Of a DNA stretch of 64,000 nt, positions 46,238-61,125 are shown piece after piece. The notes under the pieces were generated by a model. That model made no database searches. It was not told the DNA's origin and saw only the letters and a list, made by a program, of their open reading frames with translations. A program made the position numbers and the translations under genes. Every line of letters starts with the position of its first letter. Positions within the stretch are counted from its first letter, which is position 1. The DNA is from Vitrella brassicaformis (Eukaryota; Sar; Vitrellaceae), in contig CDMY01000275.1 in assembly GCA_001179505.1 (NCBI GenBank), positions 188,233-252,232 of the forward strand, read 5' to 3'.

Positions 46238-47903
46238 TTGCAGAAGGCCAAAGCATTTCTCACTGCAGAAGAAGGCCAAATCGTTCGGAAAGAGCGAGAA
46301 ATGAAGTCGCCCTTGGAGCGTCCGACAAGAGGCAGGACGAACACCCTCTTCTGGCTGAGGCAGATGATCAAGAAGCCACACGGCGCCGCTCTCTCCCTCT
46401 CCACCGACACATTAGATGCAGCCCGCCTCTCCCTCGAGCAACGAGAATACATGTACAGACAGGGACTATGCGCAGCACACAATGTGTTCATCGGGGTCTC
46501 TGTGCTGATCAGATACGACGAGTGGATAGGTGACATCAACAAGTACCTGACGTGTGTGGCGTGCTTCGCCTATGCCATCATGGGCCTCATCACCATTGTC
46601 GTCATATCCGTGCACTGGTCAGCCACACACTGAGTCTCAATGAAGCATGGATGGCTGGCTCTTCGGAGACGCGAGTGGCGTGTGTCCATCCATTTGTTCA
46701 CGAATCAATCCATCAGGATGGACGGGGAGACGTTTGTAATGCGTTGGTGTCTGCTGTTTCGTGTGTTTGCGTACGCCACCCTCATCGTGTCGTCGGTGCT
46801 GTCCCTCAACGACCGCGAGCCCTCCCACCCGGGGTACTACCTGCCGTGGCACGCCGTCTTGTTCATCGTCGTGGTCACCATCGTGAGCAGCTCCCGATAT
46901 GGGGCCCACCCGCTGATGCATGCGTAAGCAAGCGGGGCTTGTGGGCGGCGGGAAAGGCATGCTTGGTGCTGCATGCCCCTGTGTCGTACGTCTGTGTGTG
47001 TGGGCAGTTATGGCTTGGTGACTGTTCTGGTGGATGCCATTCTTATCGCCTTCACGGTGAGCGCAGCAGCGATATGGGCACTTACATCTGTCTCTCATTG
47101 GCTCACTTGTGTGTGTTGCCCAGGATTGGCGGCTGAGGCTTTGCCTGGCAATCGTCCGCAGGTATGCTGCACACATTTCTTTGTCCATCCATCGCCTTGG
47201 TGTCTTGTATCGGTTGTGCCTCCAGAAAGCTCAATCTCGGCGAGATCACACAGTAAGCGAACTCTCTTGTGTGGCCGGCCATTCATGCATGTCTGTCTGT
47301 CTGTCTGTCTCACGGCTGGTTCCACGATCGACGGAGGCACGTGTGTGTGTTTTCATGGCTGTCTGTCTCCGTGTGTGTGTGCAGGTTGCACCTGCTGTCG
47401 TGGAAGTACCTGGCCTTCATCCCCTCAATCGAGCTCATTGACGTGTCCGCTCGACGGCTCCTGTGGCAGGACGCTGTGGTACGCACATGTCCGTCCCGTC
47501 CATCTACACGCGCACGCACTAAGGGCTCTCTGTTCGTCTATCGCAGGCCTTTGACGAGCTCCGAGACGTCGGTGGCATGAGGTCAGAGGCGGCCTTTGCC
47601 GACCAGGCTCGCGAGGAACGTAGGATGAGCGCCGCATACGAGGCCCCACTAGCCTCCCCTTCATCAGCAGCAGACTCCCCCAGGCCCAAGAAGGGCTCGT
47701 CCATCCAGTGGGTCGACCAGGCTAGGGGGAGCAAGGGTGATGATATCATTGGTGAAGGTGGCATCGGCAGGCCGCGGACACAGGTGACGATGCACAAGGG
47801 GTGGCTGTTCAGCGATTATTTGTTGGAAGAAGAGGTAGAACCGCCGCAACGTGGCGGGGTGGCCGTGATGGGGCAGTCTGTGCAGAGACAGAGAAGCTTC
47901 TAG
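46238..47903 (+). CDS. multi-pass membrane protein of unknown function
   Basis: Seven exons join in phase: 46238-46617 (or from ATG 46301), 46717-46923, 47008-47056, 47124-47161, 47226-47252, 47385-47478 and 47547-47903 (TAG), giving 362 or 383 residues. About four hydrophobic segments are visible: CVACFAYAIMGLITIVVISV, FAYATLIVSSVLS, WHAVLFIVVVTIVSS and YGLVTVLVDAILIAFT. An amphipathic or juxtamembrane region (LHLLSWKYLAFIPSIELIDV) follows, then a soluble, disordered C-terminal region of about 115 residues rich in Ala, Ser, Arg and Glu. I recognise no transporter or receptor family. Confidence 0.6.
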
Positions 47904-48412
47904 GCCGGAAGCTTGATGTGCGGCCTCACTCTGAGTGCCACGGATTCTTTCTTCCATGCCTGACTGCACTGCGTGCCGTGCGTATGTTCCGTGTGGCATT
48001 GTGGATGGCAGAGTGACCACGTCACGTGGTATTGATTGGATCATCAAGAAGATGAAGCGAGCAGAGCGTCTTGCTTGATATACTTAGTGCTTTGCACGGC
48101 AGTAGACAGAGTCCAAGCGAGGCCAGCCGTGCACTGCGCTCACTGCACGAGGGTTGTGCACATCCCACGTGACGTGAGGCAGACAGTCCTTACACCGATC
48201 ATAGCTAGCTCTACACATCATCTCATCATGCAGATGAGTAAGTAGCTCCACAGCTGGCTGTACACATCACCTACCTGCCCACGGCCAGGCAACGGCGCAT
48301 CCACATACACACACACGCACTCACACACGTATACATACATACAGTAGCATAGCAACACAACAGAAAAAGCGCTCCCTGCCGCGCCGCGAGTGACCCCACT
48401 CCACTCACTATC
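47904..48412. other. convergent intergenic stretch
   Basis: About 510 bp with CACACAC/ATACATAC runs at 48301-48345. No gene is supported. Confidence 0.5.
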
Positions 48413-49204
48413 TCATCTCTCCGCTTCGCTGTCCAGCGGCGGATCTCCCTTGGCTATCTCCTTGACACCCGCCCGCAGCTGAGGCTTCCCGGCACCCCGA
48501 TCTGACACACACACACACACACACACACACACCCCATATATGGATTGGCCACTCCCTCCCTCACTCAGTCAAGTCACCCATGCCGTTGCCCTTGATGGTG
48601 ACCTCCACTGTGCCATCCCCCACATCCATCTTTGCCACGTATGAGAACGCCCCGCAGTACTTGGGTGTGTAGTCGATACGGAATGCTGCAAACACACAAA
48701 CACACACACACACAGGATGCAGTGACATCTGGAAGATGTCTAGTGCGACACGGATGGACCGTCTGTTCACTTGTGATGCGATGTGCCCCTGATGCGGTGG
48801 GCGGCCGCCTGGATGCCGCGAAGTCAGAATCCGCCACCTCCTCCTCATCCAACTGAACACACACGTACACACACGCGGCAATGAGTGCCACGAACCGTCT
48901 GCCTCTGTATGCTGGATGCCGTGTGCGTGAGTGTGGTTCTGCTGACGTAGGTACATGTACCTACCTCATTGATGCTCTCCAGATCTTCCCTCAGACTGAT
49001 ATCTGCGGATGGAGGTGTGATCTCCACCACTTTGACCTGTGCGTTCTTCGCCACTTTCAGCCGAAAGAAGGTCCGATAGGTGTTGTAAGTCCGCAGCATC
49101 CCGAACCGGACCAACACAGCATCGTCCCGCCCAGCGTCACCCGCAGCCGACTCATCGAATCGAAGCCCTTTCTTCGCTCCATCAGTCTTGACTCCTTTCT
49201 TCAT
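48413..49204 (-). CDS. ADISSP: ADISSP (C20orf27/UPF0687) homologue
   Basis: Four exons on the minus strand, in phase: 49204-48965, 48852-48771, 48685-48578 and 48501-48413 (TGA), 172 residues, against 174 in the human protein. Shared landmarks are FDES...AVLVRFGMLRTYNTYRTFFRL (human FDEKLHDSVV...FLVKVGFLKILHRYEITFTL) and, near the end, MDRGAGKPQLRAGVK (human MDRHHGTPMLLDGVK). The fourth exon is needed for that last match and is reached by a GT donor inside GGCATGGGTGAC. Reading through instead gives a short wrong end. The animal protein is described as an adipose-secreted signalling factor, but no signal peptide is visible here, so the ancestral role is unknown. Confidence 0.75.
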
Positions 49205-49256
49205 CTCCTCCTCTCCCTTCCTCCCGATCGAGTTTACACATCACCAAGGGAAGGCG
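49205..49256. promoter_or_regulatory. 52-bp gap between divergent ADISSP-like and four-pass membrane genes
   Basis: Start codons are only 52 bp apart. The spacer is C/T-rich with no TATA-like element. Confidence 0.35.
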
Positions 49257-50764
49257 ATGGCTGCGCCCCTTCGCGAGTTCTGCTGCGGCTGCAGCCTCAC
49301 ATTTGGGGTACAGTACGCACACACAACACACAGCAAAGATTGCATGGCATCTGCGATGGTCGGTCGATTTGTGTGTGAGCTGTGCTGTGCAGGTGCTGCT
49401 CATCGCAACGCTCCACCTGGTACGTACGTACCATGGACAGAGGAATCGCCCTCCCACACAGAACCGCACCGGATGGACGAGCATTCAGCCCCTTTGTTCC
49501 TTCTTGTCCATCCATGAATCCATCCATCCCTCTGCAGATCCAGACGGTGATATTTGTTGCATTGACGACGGCCACGCTGGTGTTGCGGGCGGAGGCGGGA
49601 CCCACCCTATCAGACCAAGAAATTGCGCAACAAACATTGAGTACGGTACCCACCAGCCAGCAAACGTACTGTACACACAAACTTGTATACTTTCGCCCTG
49701 TCTGTCCTGGACGTCAGCGGCCATATTCGGCTTGGTGGCGCTTCCCTTCATCATTACGGGTGGGTATACATGCAGCCAAGCCCCGGTGGTCAACCATCAT
49801 CCTCTTTCTGCATGTATGGCTGCTGGAGCTGCAGGGATTTGGGGCGCTCTGCGGCGAGTGGAGACCAGCGTGCGGCTCTACTTTGTGTTCCTCGCCATCA
49901 GCTTCGTCGTCGACGTCATATTCATCATTGTTGTCGGCGTGAAGACGGGGTTTTGCTCTAAGGCTTTCATCCCCGGCGCGCTGACGTATGTATGCCGATC
50001 ATGGAAGCGATGGATGGATGGATGGATGTGTGTGTGCAGAGAGCAAGGTGGCGAGGCCTTTGCCTGTGGGGCCACGCGTATGTTTGTGATAGTGTCGATG
50101 GTTTCGCTCACCTTGATCGAGGCGTACTGCCTCGCCACAGGTACGGAAGACAGACACCCACTGCTGGTGCACCACACACATGTGGCGTGGTGCGTCTGGA
50201 TGTGTTGTTCCTCGTCGATGACTGCAGTGTGGTCATTAGCTGAAGACATCAAAATGGGAGGGAGCGGTCAGCCAGCACACGACGATAATGATTACATAAT
50301 CCACGCACAGATGGACGGTTGGTCCACGTGTCTGTCTGTCCTTCATGCGTCACACATTTCACATCACACACGAGTGCAGGCACAGGTTTCCCCCAGCTTA
50401 GGAAAAACGCCGCCATGAAGGCACAAAGCGCAGCGACATTCCGTAAGCTACTCTGCAGACCAAAAACAGACCGAGAAAAGCGGTCGATTGTTTGTCTTAT
50501 CCCTCTGCCCCTCCCTTGGTTTGGTCAGGTGGCGACCTGACCTATTTTCCTTCGTTCGAGGCATACGGCTCACTGGCCGCACCCACACTCGGGTAGGTAC
50601 CAACCAAAGAAAGGCGTGACAGCCGCAGCCCCTCCTTCACCCATACACACACCTACTGATTGCATGTTGCCTCCCTGCCTTGTCTCTATCATAATATCAG
50701 AGGGAGCAGACGGTTTTTCGGCGGGACCAAGCACGTCATTGACTTCCCCCCGCCGCCCGAGTGA
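49257..50764 (+). CDS. small four-pass membrane protein, Cys-rich N-terminus
   Basis: Nine exons join in phase: 49257-49307, 49393-49419, 49538-49640, 49718-49759, 49835-49985, 50040-50140, 50380-50442, 50529-50592 and 50701-50764 (TGA), 221 residues. The N-terminus MAAPLREFCCGCSLTFGV has a CCGC cluster that could be palmitoylated. Four hydrophobic segments follow: about 18-43, 58-75 (AIFGLVALPFIIT), 87-107 (LYFVFLAISFVVDVIFIIVVG) and 133-150 (MFVIVSMVSLTLIEAY). The cytosolic-looking tail ends FFGGTKHVIDFPPPPE. The layout resembles short conserved four-TM proteins of alveolates, but I cannot name the family. Confidence 0.6.
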
Positions 50765-51216
50765 CAAGATAGCCGAGCCATGGGCCCGCACATGTAAATA
50801 CAGACAGACGCACATCACATGCATGTCCCGTTGCTGCACAAGGAGGGGGCCGGCCGCGAGCGGCGGCTCTCCTTCCTCCCCTTTTCGCGGCAATGCAATG
50901 GGCTGACGATCGTATCATCTACTGGCTAGCTATGTCTTGGATGGACAGATTGGCAACGGCCATCCTTGTGAGCACTGGTGCATTGTAAGACCTCGGTGTG
51001 TGAGAGTGCCTACACGCATCCATGTCGCTGGAACGAAGCATATGTCGGTAGCCAACACGCGTCACCCATCTGTGCCATACCATGCATCGGTCGGTCGGAC
51101 AGAAATTAGCCAGCTCATCAAAACACTCACACACATGAACACATCGACACACGTCCTCTTCCCATACACAGAGAGAGGGCTCACATTTCGTGGTCGCACG
51201 ACCTTGACGAATGTCC
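50765..51216. other. convergent intergenic stretch
   Basis: About 450 bp between two stop codons. Nothing recognisable. Confidence 0.5.
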
Positions 51217-54200
51217 TCACTTCTGTCCTCTGGGTATGTGGTCGCCCAGCAGTCGTTTTTCCCTGCCGGCCTCCCGCCGGTGCGGAGACCTCTCCCGCCC
51301 CCTCATCGACTGCCGATCATCCCTGTCCCTCTCCCGATCCCTCTCGCCGCCCCTGTCGCCCCGACTATCCGTGGCCACCATCCGCTGCGGCCCATTGTCC
51401 CGACTTGCCCTGTCGTTGTCTGGCCGGTCATTCGGCTGGGCACCACGATCGCCCAGTCGGTTCTTGGGTGGCGAGGGTCGATGCGGATGGGGAGGCGACC
51501 AACCGAAGGGGTTGCGAGGTCGGCGGTCGATGTCGTCACGGCCGCGGTGGCGTCGATCGTCGTCGTGCCTGGGGCGCCTGTCGTCGTCTCTTGTGTCCCC
51601 CCTGTCGCGCGAGAGGTCCCTCGAGATGGGCTCCCTGCCCCGCGGCCTCTTGCCGTCGTCACTCTCTGCGCCTCGCCGATGCCGGCGGCCGCTGTCGCTG
51701 TCGCTGGAGGACTCCTCGGACGAGCTGCTGTGGCGGTGCTTCTTCTTTCTGTGCTGCTTGTCCGCACTGTGATGGTGGTGATGGTGATGATGTTTCTTGT
51801 GCCGCCTGCGCTCCCGGTGGTGCTCGTCAGATTCGTCTTCATCTGAATTGCTGCCCTTATCCTTGCTGTGCCTCTCGTGACGCCCGCGCCTCTCAGCCTC
51901 TTCTCTCCGACGCCTTTTGTGTGCAGACGAGCGAGATCGAGAGCGGCTCTTGATGTCCTGGGCGTGACGCCGGTCGCCCAGGGCCCGCTTCCGCGACACT
52001 TTCACGGCCTCTCGTCGCTCATTATCCTTGCTGTCCCCCTTGGCCTTCATGCCGTCATCATCTGCACGCCCCTTGCGATGCGGAGAAGTGGCCGCCTTGG
52101 CAGCTACCTCCTTCTGATGACCGGGGGCCGCCTCACCGACCGCGCCGCCGCCCTGCCTTGCGTCCTTTGCGGCATCCGCCTTGGCATCCTCTGCAGCTGC
52201 GGCGGGGGCCGACTTGTCGCTCCCGCCTTGAGCTGCCTGCTTGGGTGAGGTGGCGCGAGCAGGTGGGTCAGACGGGGCGGGCGGAGGTGACTCGGTGGGC
52301 ACCGGAGGGAGAGAGGGATGCTCAGATGTGATGGATGACGTGGACGAGAAGGGCCTGGGCTGCTTGCCGGCGTCCGGAGGCCTCCGTGGCCTGGCCGCTC
52401 CCTGCGGGCTGTACGACACTGAGCCGGCGCCAAAGCCAAGTGTGAAATCAGGCTTGTTGCTACTCTGCTTTGGCCGCTTGTCGTCCTTGCGGTCGTCCTC
52501 ATCGCTGCTGACGGTCTCGAGACCCTCAGGTGCCTCACGGCGGGCCGGCTTCGGCAGCCACGGGGATGGCTCCGTGACGCCAGGGATGGGCGGCTCCTCA
52601 GACACATCGCCGCACATGGGGTCCTCGCTGATCGGCGGGGCGGTCACTTTGGGCTTCCTGGGCGGCGACGGGGGAGGTGCGGGGGCGTGCACGCGCATCA
52701 AGGACTGCAGCATGCCCCGCACGCCGTCGGCAGAGATGACCGTCGAGGCCCTCTCGGCGTATCGTGACACGAAGAGCTCCTTGCCGAATGCTGGCCGCCG
52801 GGTGAGGTGGTTCCTGTCCTGCTGCCTCTGCTGTGCCTCTTCCATGAGGTGCTCGCCGTGCAGCCATTTGTCGGCACTGATGGCCTCGCATGGGAAGGAA
52901 AACAGAGGCGGCTGGCAGTCCTCAAAGGCGAGGTCAAACCCATCCTCGGGCGGGGGGGCCGGGGTGAAAGGCGGTGGGGGAGGCGGCGGCTGGCCGGGCA
53001 CACCAACGAGCTCTGATTGATGAGGGGGCGACACAGACGAATTGCCTGCAGGCTCGCCATGAGTGGGGGGTCTGTAGAGTGTGCTTACGGCTGTTGGGTC
53101 GATTGTCGATGTAGCTCTGTTTGAGACGCTCCGATTCCTGCGTGTACGACGACAGGCCGATCTGGCCTGCACCCAAAATCATCTGCTACAAGCAGACGCA
53201 AGACAGCACGACACAATAGTGACTTGCACGCCACAGCAAACAGCGGCTGACTCTCGTCACACGGACCTGATTCAGTGCCAGCCGGTCACTGTATTCGGCC
53301 CTGGCCTCAGCGGCCGACTTGCCCTTGCCCTTGTCCTCCTCCCCTCTCGTACCAGCCTGCTCCTGATTCTTGTGCCTCTTGCGGTCGAGGAGGGCGCGAT
53401 GCTTGCCCTCGATGGAGTTGAGCCCCACACGGGACCCCTTGACGAGGAACTCCCTGACGTAGTTGGCCAGCTGGGTAAGGTGGCCCTTGGCCTTGGCCAC
53501 CTTGGGGTCTGAGATGAATCCCGCACCGCCGCCCTCCTTGTAGCCCCAGTTGGCAGGGTCCAGCACGAACAGCATCGAAGGACCCTTACTGGTCGGCTGG
53601 TGCTGATGGCCGTCGGGGACCTTCACGCGCGGCATGTGGACGGCCCCCTTGAGCTGCTGCGCCTCCAGGATGCACTCGCCGATGCGCTCGAGGTGGGCGA
53701 TGTCGAGGGATGGGTCGGTGAGGGGGCATATGTCGAAGTCGATGACGGGTGTGTTGAGGACCTTGCCCTTGATGTCGTCCACTTCCTTGGCGAGGGTGTC
53801 GCGGGCACCGCCCAGGGCGATCCACACCAGCTGGTCGGCGGGCAGTGACGCCCGCTCGCGGCAGGGGTGGAAGCAATCGGGCAGGGGAGATGAGGCGTCA
53901 TCATGAAGCGCCTGATGGGAGGGGAGGGGAGGAGCGAGGAGAAGGACGGAGTGACGACCTGTCGATAGTAGCAGAAGTGCATGCCTACCACTTGTGTGTG
54001 GTCTGCTGCTCTTCTCAGCGCCTGAGCGTCGATGTCCATGTGAAGGGCGGCCAGGAGCTGGGCGTAGAGGGCGCACCGCTCCACCTGCTCGTCCAACATG
54101 TAGGGAGGCGAACCAGACCCTATCACCCAGTATATCACTGACACACACGCACACACACACGAGATGTCATGCGTCCGTCCATGTGTGTGTGTCCATCCCT

Positions 54201-56299
54201 GTGTTCGTGACTCACTCTGATTTTTGTTCCTCTCCTTGTCTGCTCTCTGCAGCCAGTTGAGCACCGGTCGCTTGAGATAGTAGGGCACCTGGATGGCCGC
54301 CACGTCCGACCGCTCCCTCACCTCGTTCCACAACGACGTGACGGCGTCGAGGGCAGCCAGCGGCCCACCCTGCAGCAGCACCTTCTTGGGCATGCCGCCC
54401 TGCTTGACCACCTCCAGGCCGTGCATCTGCCACTTGCCCTTGACGCTCTCCAGCACCTGCCCCAGCTCCCTCATGCGGTCCTCGCCGTCCCTGACCAGCC
54501 GACCCATCTCGCCTCGGTAACCCGCTATAAACGACAGACGCCAGTCGGGCACAGACAGGAAGACGGACACCACACTCTGTTTGAAGCGCTCGATGCGGGA
54601 GGTGGGGGCGGTGCTGTCGGCTGGCTGTTCGGCCGTGGGTGAGGCGGACGGGTCGTGAAGGGCCCCGATGACCCGCAGCCATGATGTGAGGATGGTCTGG
54701 CGCTGCTCGAGGGATGCGGGGGAGGGGGAGGGGTCGGCCGTCAGCTGCAGGCGATGCTCCTCGAAGCTGGGCGAGCAATCGTACAGCTGCAGCTCCCTGA
54801 GGTGGGCAGAGAACACAACAGCGACGGGTAGGTGTAGGAGCGCGTGTGTGTGGGATGTCTCTCGGTCTCATGGTTACCAGATGGGAGCGATTTTGGCCTT
54901 GGCTGATGCATTGTGCCATCCGGGTGGTGGCTGCAGCTTGAGTTTGAGCCCCAGGAGGTGCCTCAGAGACACGTCCAGCGCCTTGAGGGTCCTGACCATC
55001 TCCTCCGTCACAAATACCGACTTGAGGTACGGCTCAGATGCGCCGGCCGCTGCAGCGGCCATGGGCGGGGCCGCCACAGCATGACCCACGGGCGACAACG
55101 GACCTCTACTGTGGCTGTCTGTCGGGCTGCACCACACACACACACAGACATACGAAACGATCAGTCCTTGGTGGGAGATTTCAATGGATGCCTACGAGCG
55201 CGTCTCATTGACTGACCTGGGAGTGGGTGTCTTAGCTGTTGCAGCCGATGAGCCATCCTCCTTGGTCCCCGAGTGTGAGGTGGCCTTCTTGTCCTTTTTC
55301 TTCTTGCTGCGCGTCGACAGCCGCACGGGTTTGCCGCACGCCGGCGACGGCTCGCCCTTATCGCCTTTTTTCTTGAGGCTCATCACCTTCACCTTGGCCG
55401 CTGGGTGGGCAGATGCAGCCAGGGGCTGCGGCGACGCGCCATCGGCGGTTTGCGAGTCGAGACTCTGCTGGCTCTCGCCGGGCTGCGGGGACTGGGGACG
55501 TGGCTCATGGAAGGGGGCCGGGGGCGACGGCATGAAGTCGTTCTTGGGCTTCTTGACAACACCCTCTCCATCTCCCCCTCCCAGCCCCTCTTCGTCTAGC
55601 TTGCGCTTCTTGTGTGGTTCCTGAGCGTCATCGACGGCCATCGGGCCCGCAGCAGACCGGCCGTCGACCGCTGCAGGTCCTGGGACGGCCTCGTCGGGCG
55701 CCTTGTCGTCACTGACGGCTGCCGAGGCGTTGAGCACGGGTGGCTGGGGGGTATCCGATGTGAGAGAGACGTCCATGAGGTCATCGGGTTCAATGCCACC
55801 CTTGGACTTCTTCTTGGCCACCCTCCGCCTCTTCTTGATGCTCTTGGGACCGTTGGCCAGCCCAGGCAGCAGATCCTCCTTGTCACGGCTGGCCTTGATG
55901 CCCTTGTCCTCTGGACGGCTATCTGCTGACGGTACGGCTGGCGGCTGCGCCCCGAGACCGAATGGCCTGGGCGGTGAGTCGCCCGCCATCATCTCGTCGT
56001 GTGCGTGGCCGCCATCGATGGGCGCCGAGGGCTTCGCGAGACTATCAACATGGTTGCTGTGGCCGTGGCCGGAGATGGTGTCATTCCGGGCATGAGGACG
56101 TGACGACGATGGCACAGCTGCAGCCGAGGGGCCAGACGCATTGTCCTTGTCTGGATCTGCTTGACACACACAAGAGGGAGAGTGAAGAAGGGCGACACAA
56201 CGTGATCTGAGAAGGCTTCGTACCTGAAGGTTGTGCCCTGAGGACGGATGTGTCAGGCTCAGGCAATCTGTCCCCAGTCAGCTCATCAGCAGTCGTCAT
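51217..56299 (-). CDS. large charged protein with SR/RD-rich and polyhistidine C-terminus
   Basis: Eight exons on the minus strand, in phase: 56299-56224, 56156-55217, 55126-54878, 54796-54216, 54137-53989, 53911-53267, 53185-53089 and 53045-51217, giving 1521 residues. Residues about 26-340 are disordered with many KKKR-type basic patches (possible nuclear signals). About 340-900 look globular and helical, with no domain I recognise. Then come Pro-rich stretches. The last about 300 residues are Arg/Asp/Ser/His-rich with RDRERDRDD-type repeats and an uninterrupted run of eight His. Such tails are typical of splicing or RNA-processing factors, so a nuclear RNA-related role is a guess. It lies upstream of, and on the same strand as, CDC48. 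Confidence 0.6.
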
Positions 56300-57183
56300 G
56301 GACAAGAGGACGCTCTCGCCAACATCGGATTCAACGCGGCAATCTCGCTATCTAAAGGCACGATGGGTCTCAGTGACTGCACTATGAGCCTCACGCACAC
56401 GGGGGGAGTGGCAGAGGCCGAGAAACGCCGATCTGTGGTGCGAGCTATAGGGAACGACGAGAGCAGGAGCATGCCGTGTCATAGTAAGAGCCTGGTAGTA
56501 ATCGCCTGCCTCTGCAATGCGGTATTCTGATCTTTCGCTTCCCACTCGCTGCACTGGCAGATGGATCAGCAAGCCCGAGGCAGAGAGCGACAGTCACTCT
56601 TCAAGCGGCAAGCCCGCCACCTCCCGACACCCTTGACGCTTCCCACGAGCGTCACGGGTCGCGTGGATGTGTGCGTGCACTCTCGATCTCTGCAATGAAT
56701 GATTCACTCATGAACGGCTCGGCCCGGCTGTTGGCAGCCCTCCCTCCATGCCAGCGCCATATCTGAATCCTCTCGTCTGTCTGGCTGATGTCATCTACAC
56801 AAAAAGGATGCCATCGTCGGGTAAGACTGTCCGAATGCGAGCGCGCAACGATGGCCGGAGATCATTTAAAACCACGCACGGGACATGCACTGCACACACG
56901 GCCGGACAGGTAAAAATCGAGGCAGGCAGGCAGGCAGGCTGTCTCTGGAGCCTCCGCTCATGATAAGGCACATGCAGGCAGCACATCACATCAGTTGGTG
57001 TAAAAATCATCAACAGATAAGCAGACATTGCTGTACAGTACAAGGGCAGGCCAGGGGCTCGCTGTACAGAGAGGAGGGAGCAGGGAGGGAGGGAGGAGGA
57101 CAAAGGCATGGATAAACAGGCGCTTGAAAGGAAAAGAGCGCCAGTCAGTCAGATATCCCCTTGTTTGTTTCGCCATCGGATAA
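56300..57183. other. spacer between two minus-strand genes
   Basis: About 880 bp between the CDC48 stop and the start codon of the large charged protein. It includes (AGGC)n at 56920-56939 and GGGAGGGAGG near 57072-57094. No gene is supported. Confidence 0.5.
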
Positions 57184-60856
<3,673 letters not shown>

Positions 60857-61125
60857 TCGCAGACAAAACGAAGCGGAGAGTGCCAAGGGTTGAGGGTTTA
60901 AACCCTACTCTGAATTAGAAAGGACCCAACACCTGATTAGTAGGTCAATGGACGAAGAGTGTCATGAATTCCTTGACAAGGCCAATCGGCGGTATGTAAG
61001 TGGCTGTGGCGAGAGTTTCAGGTGCAGGGCTCGAGGAACCCCTCATTTTCCGTCCCGAAGCTCATGTCGAGAAAACGAGACGGGCGAGAAAAGGATACAA
61101 AGACTCTCAGCCGCAGGACACGTTT
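60857..61125. promoter_or_regulatory. divergent promoter region with GGGTTTAAACCC palindrome
   Basis: 269 bp between CDC48 and the next plus-strand gene. GGGTTTAAACCC at 60893-60904 is a 12-bp perfect palindrome sharing the TTTAGGG-like core seen near 11324-11338. Function is inference. Confidence 0.3.

Noticed and set aside
48571-48587. ADISSP-like gene ending at the stop after MGDLTE
   Set aside because: Splicing at the internal GT to 48501 is in phase and restores the family-conserved MDR..G.P...GVK segment, so the read-through end is less likely.
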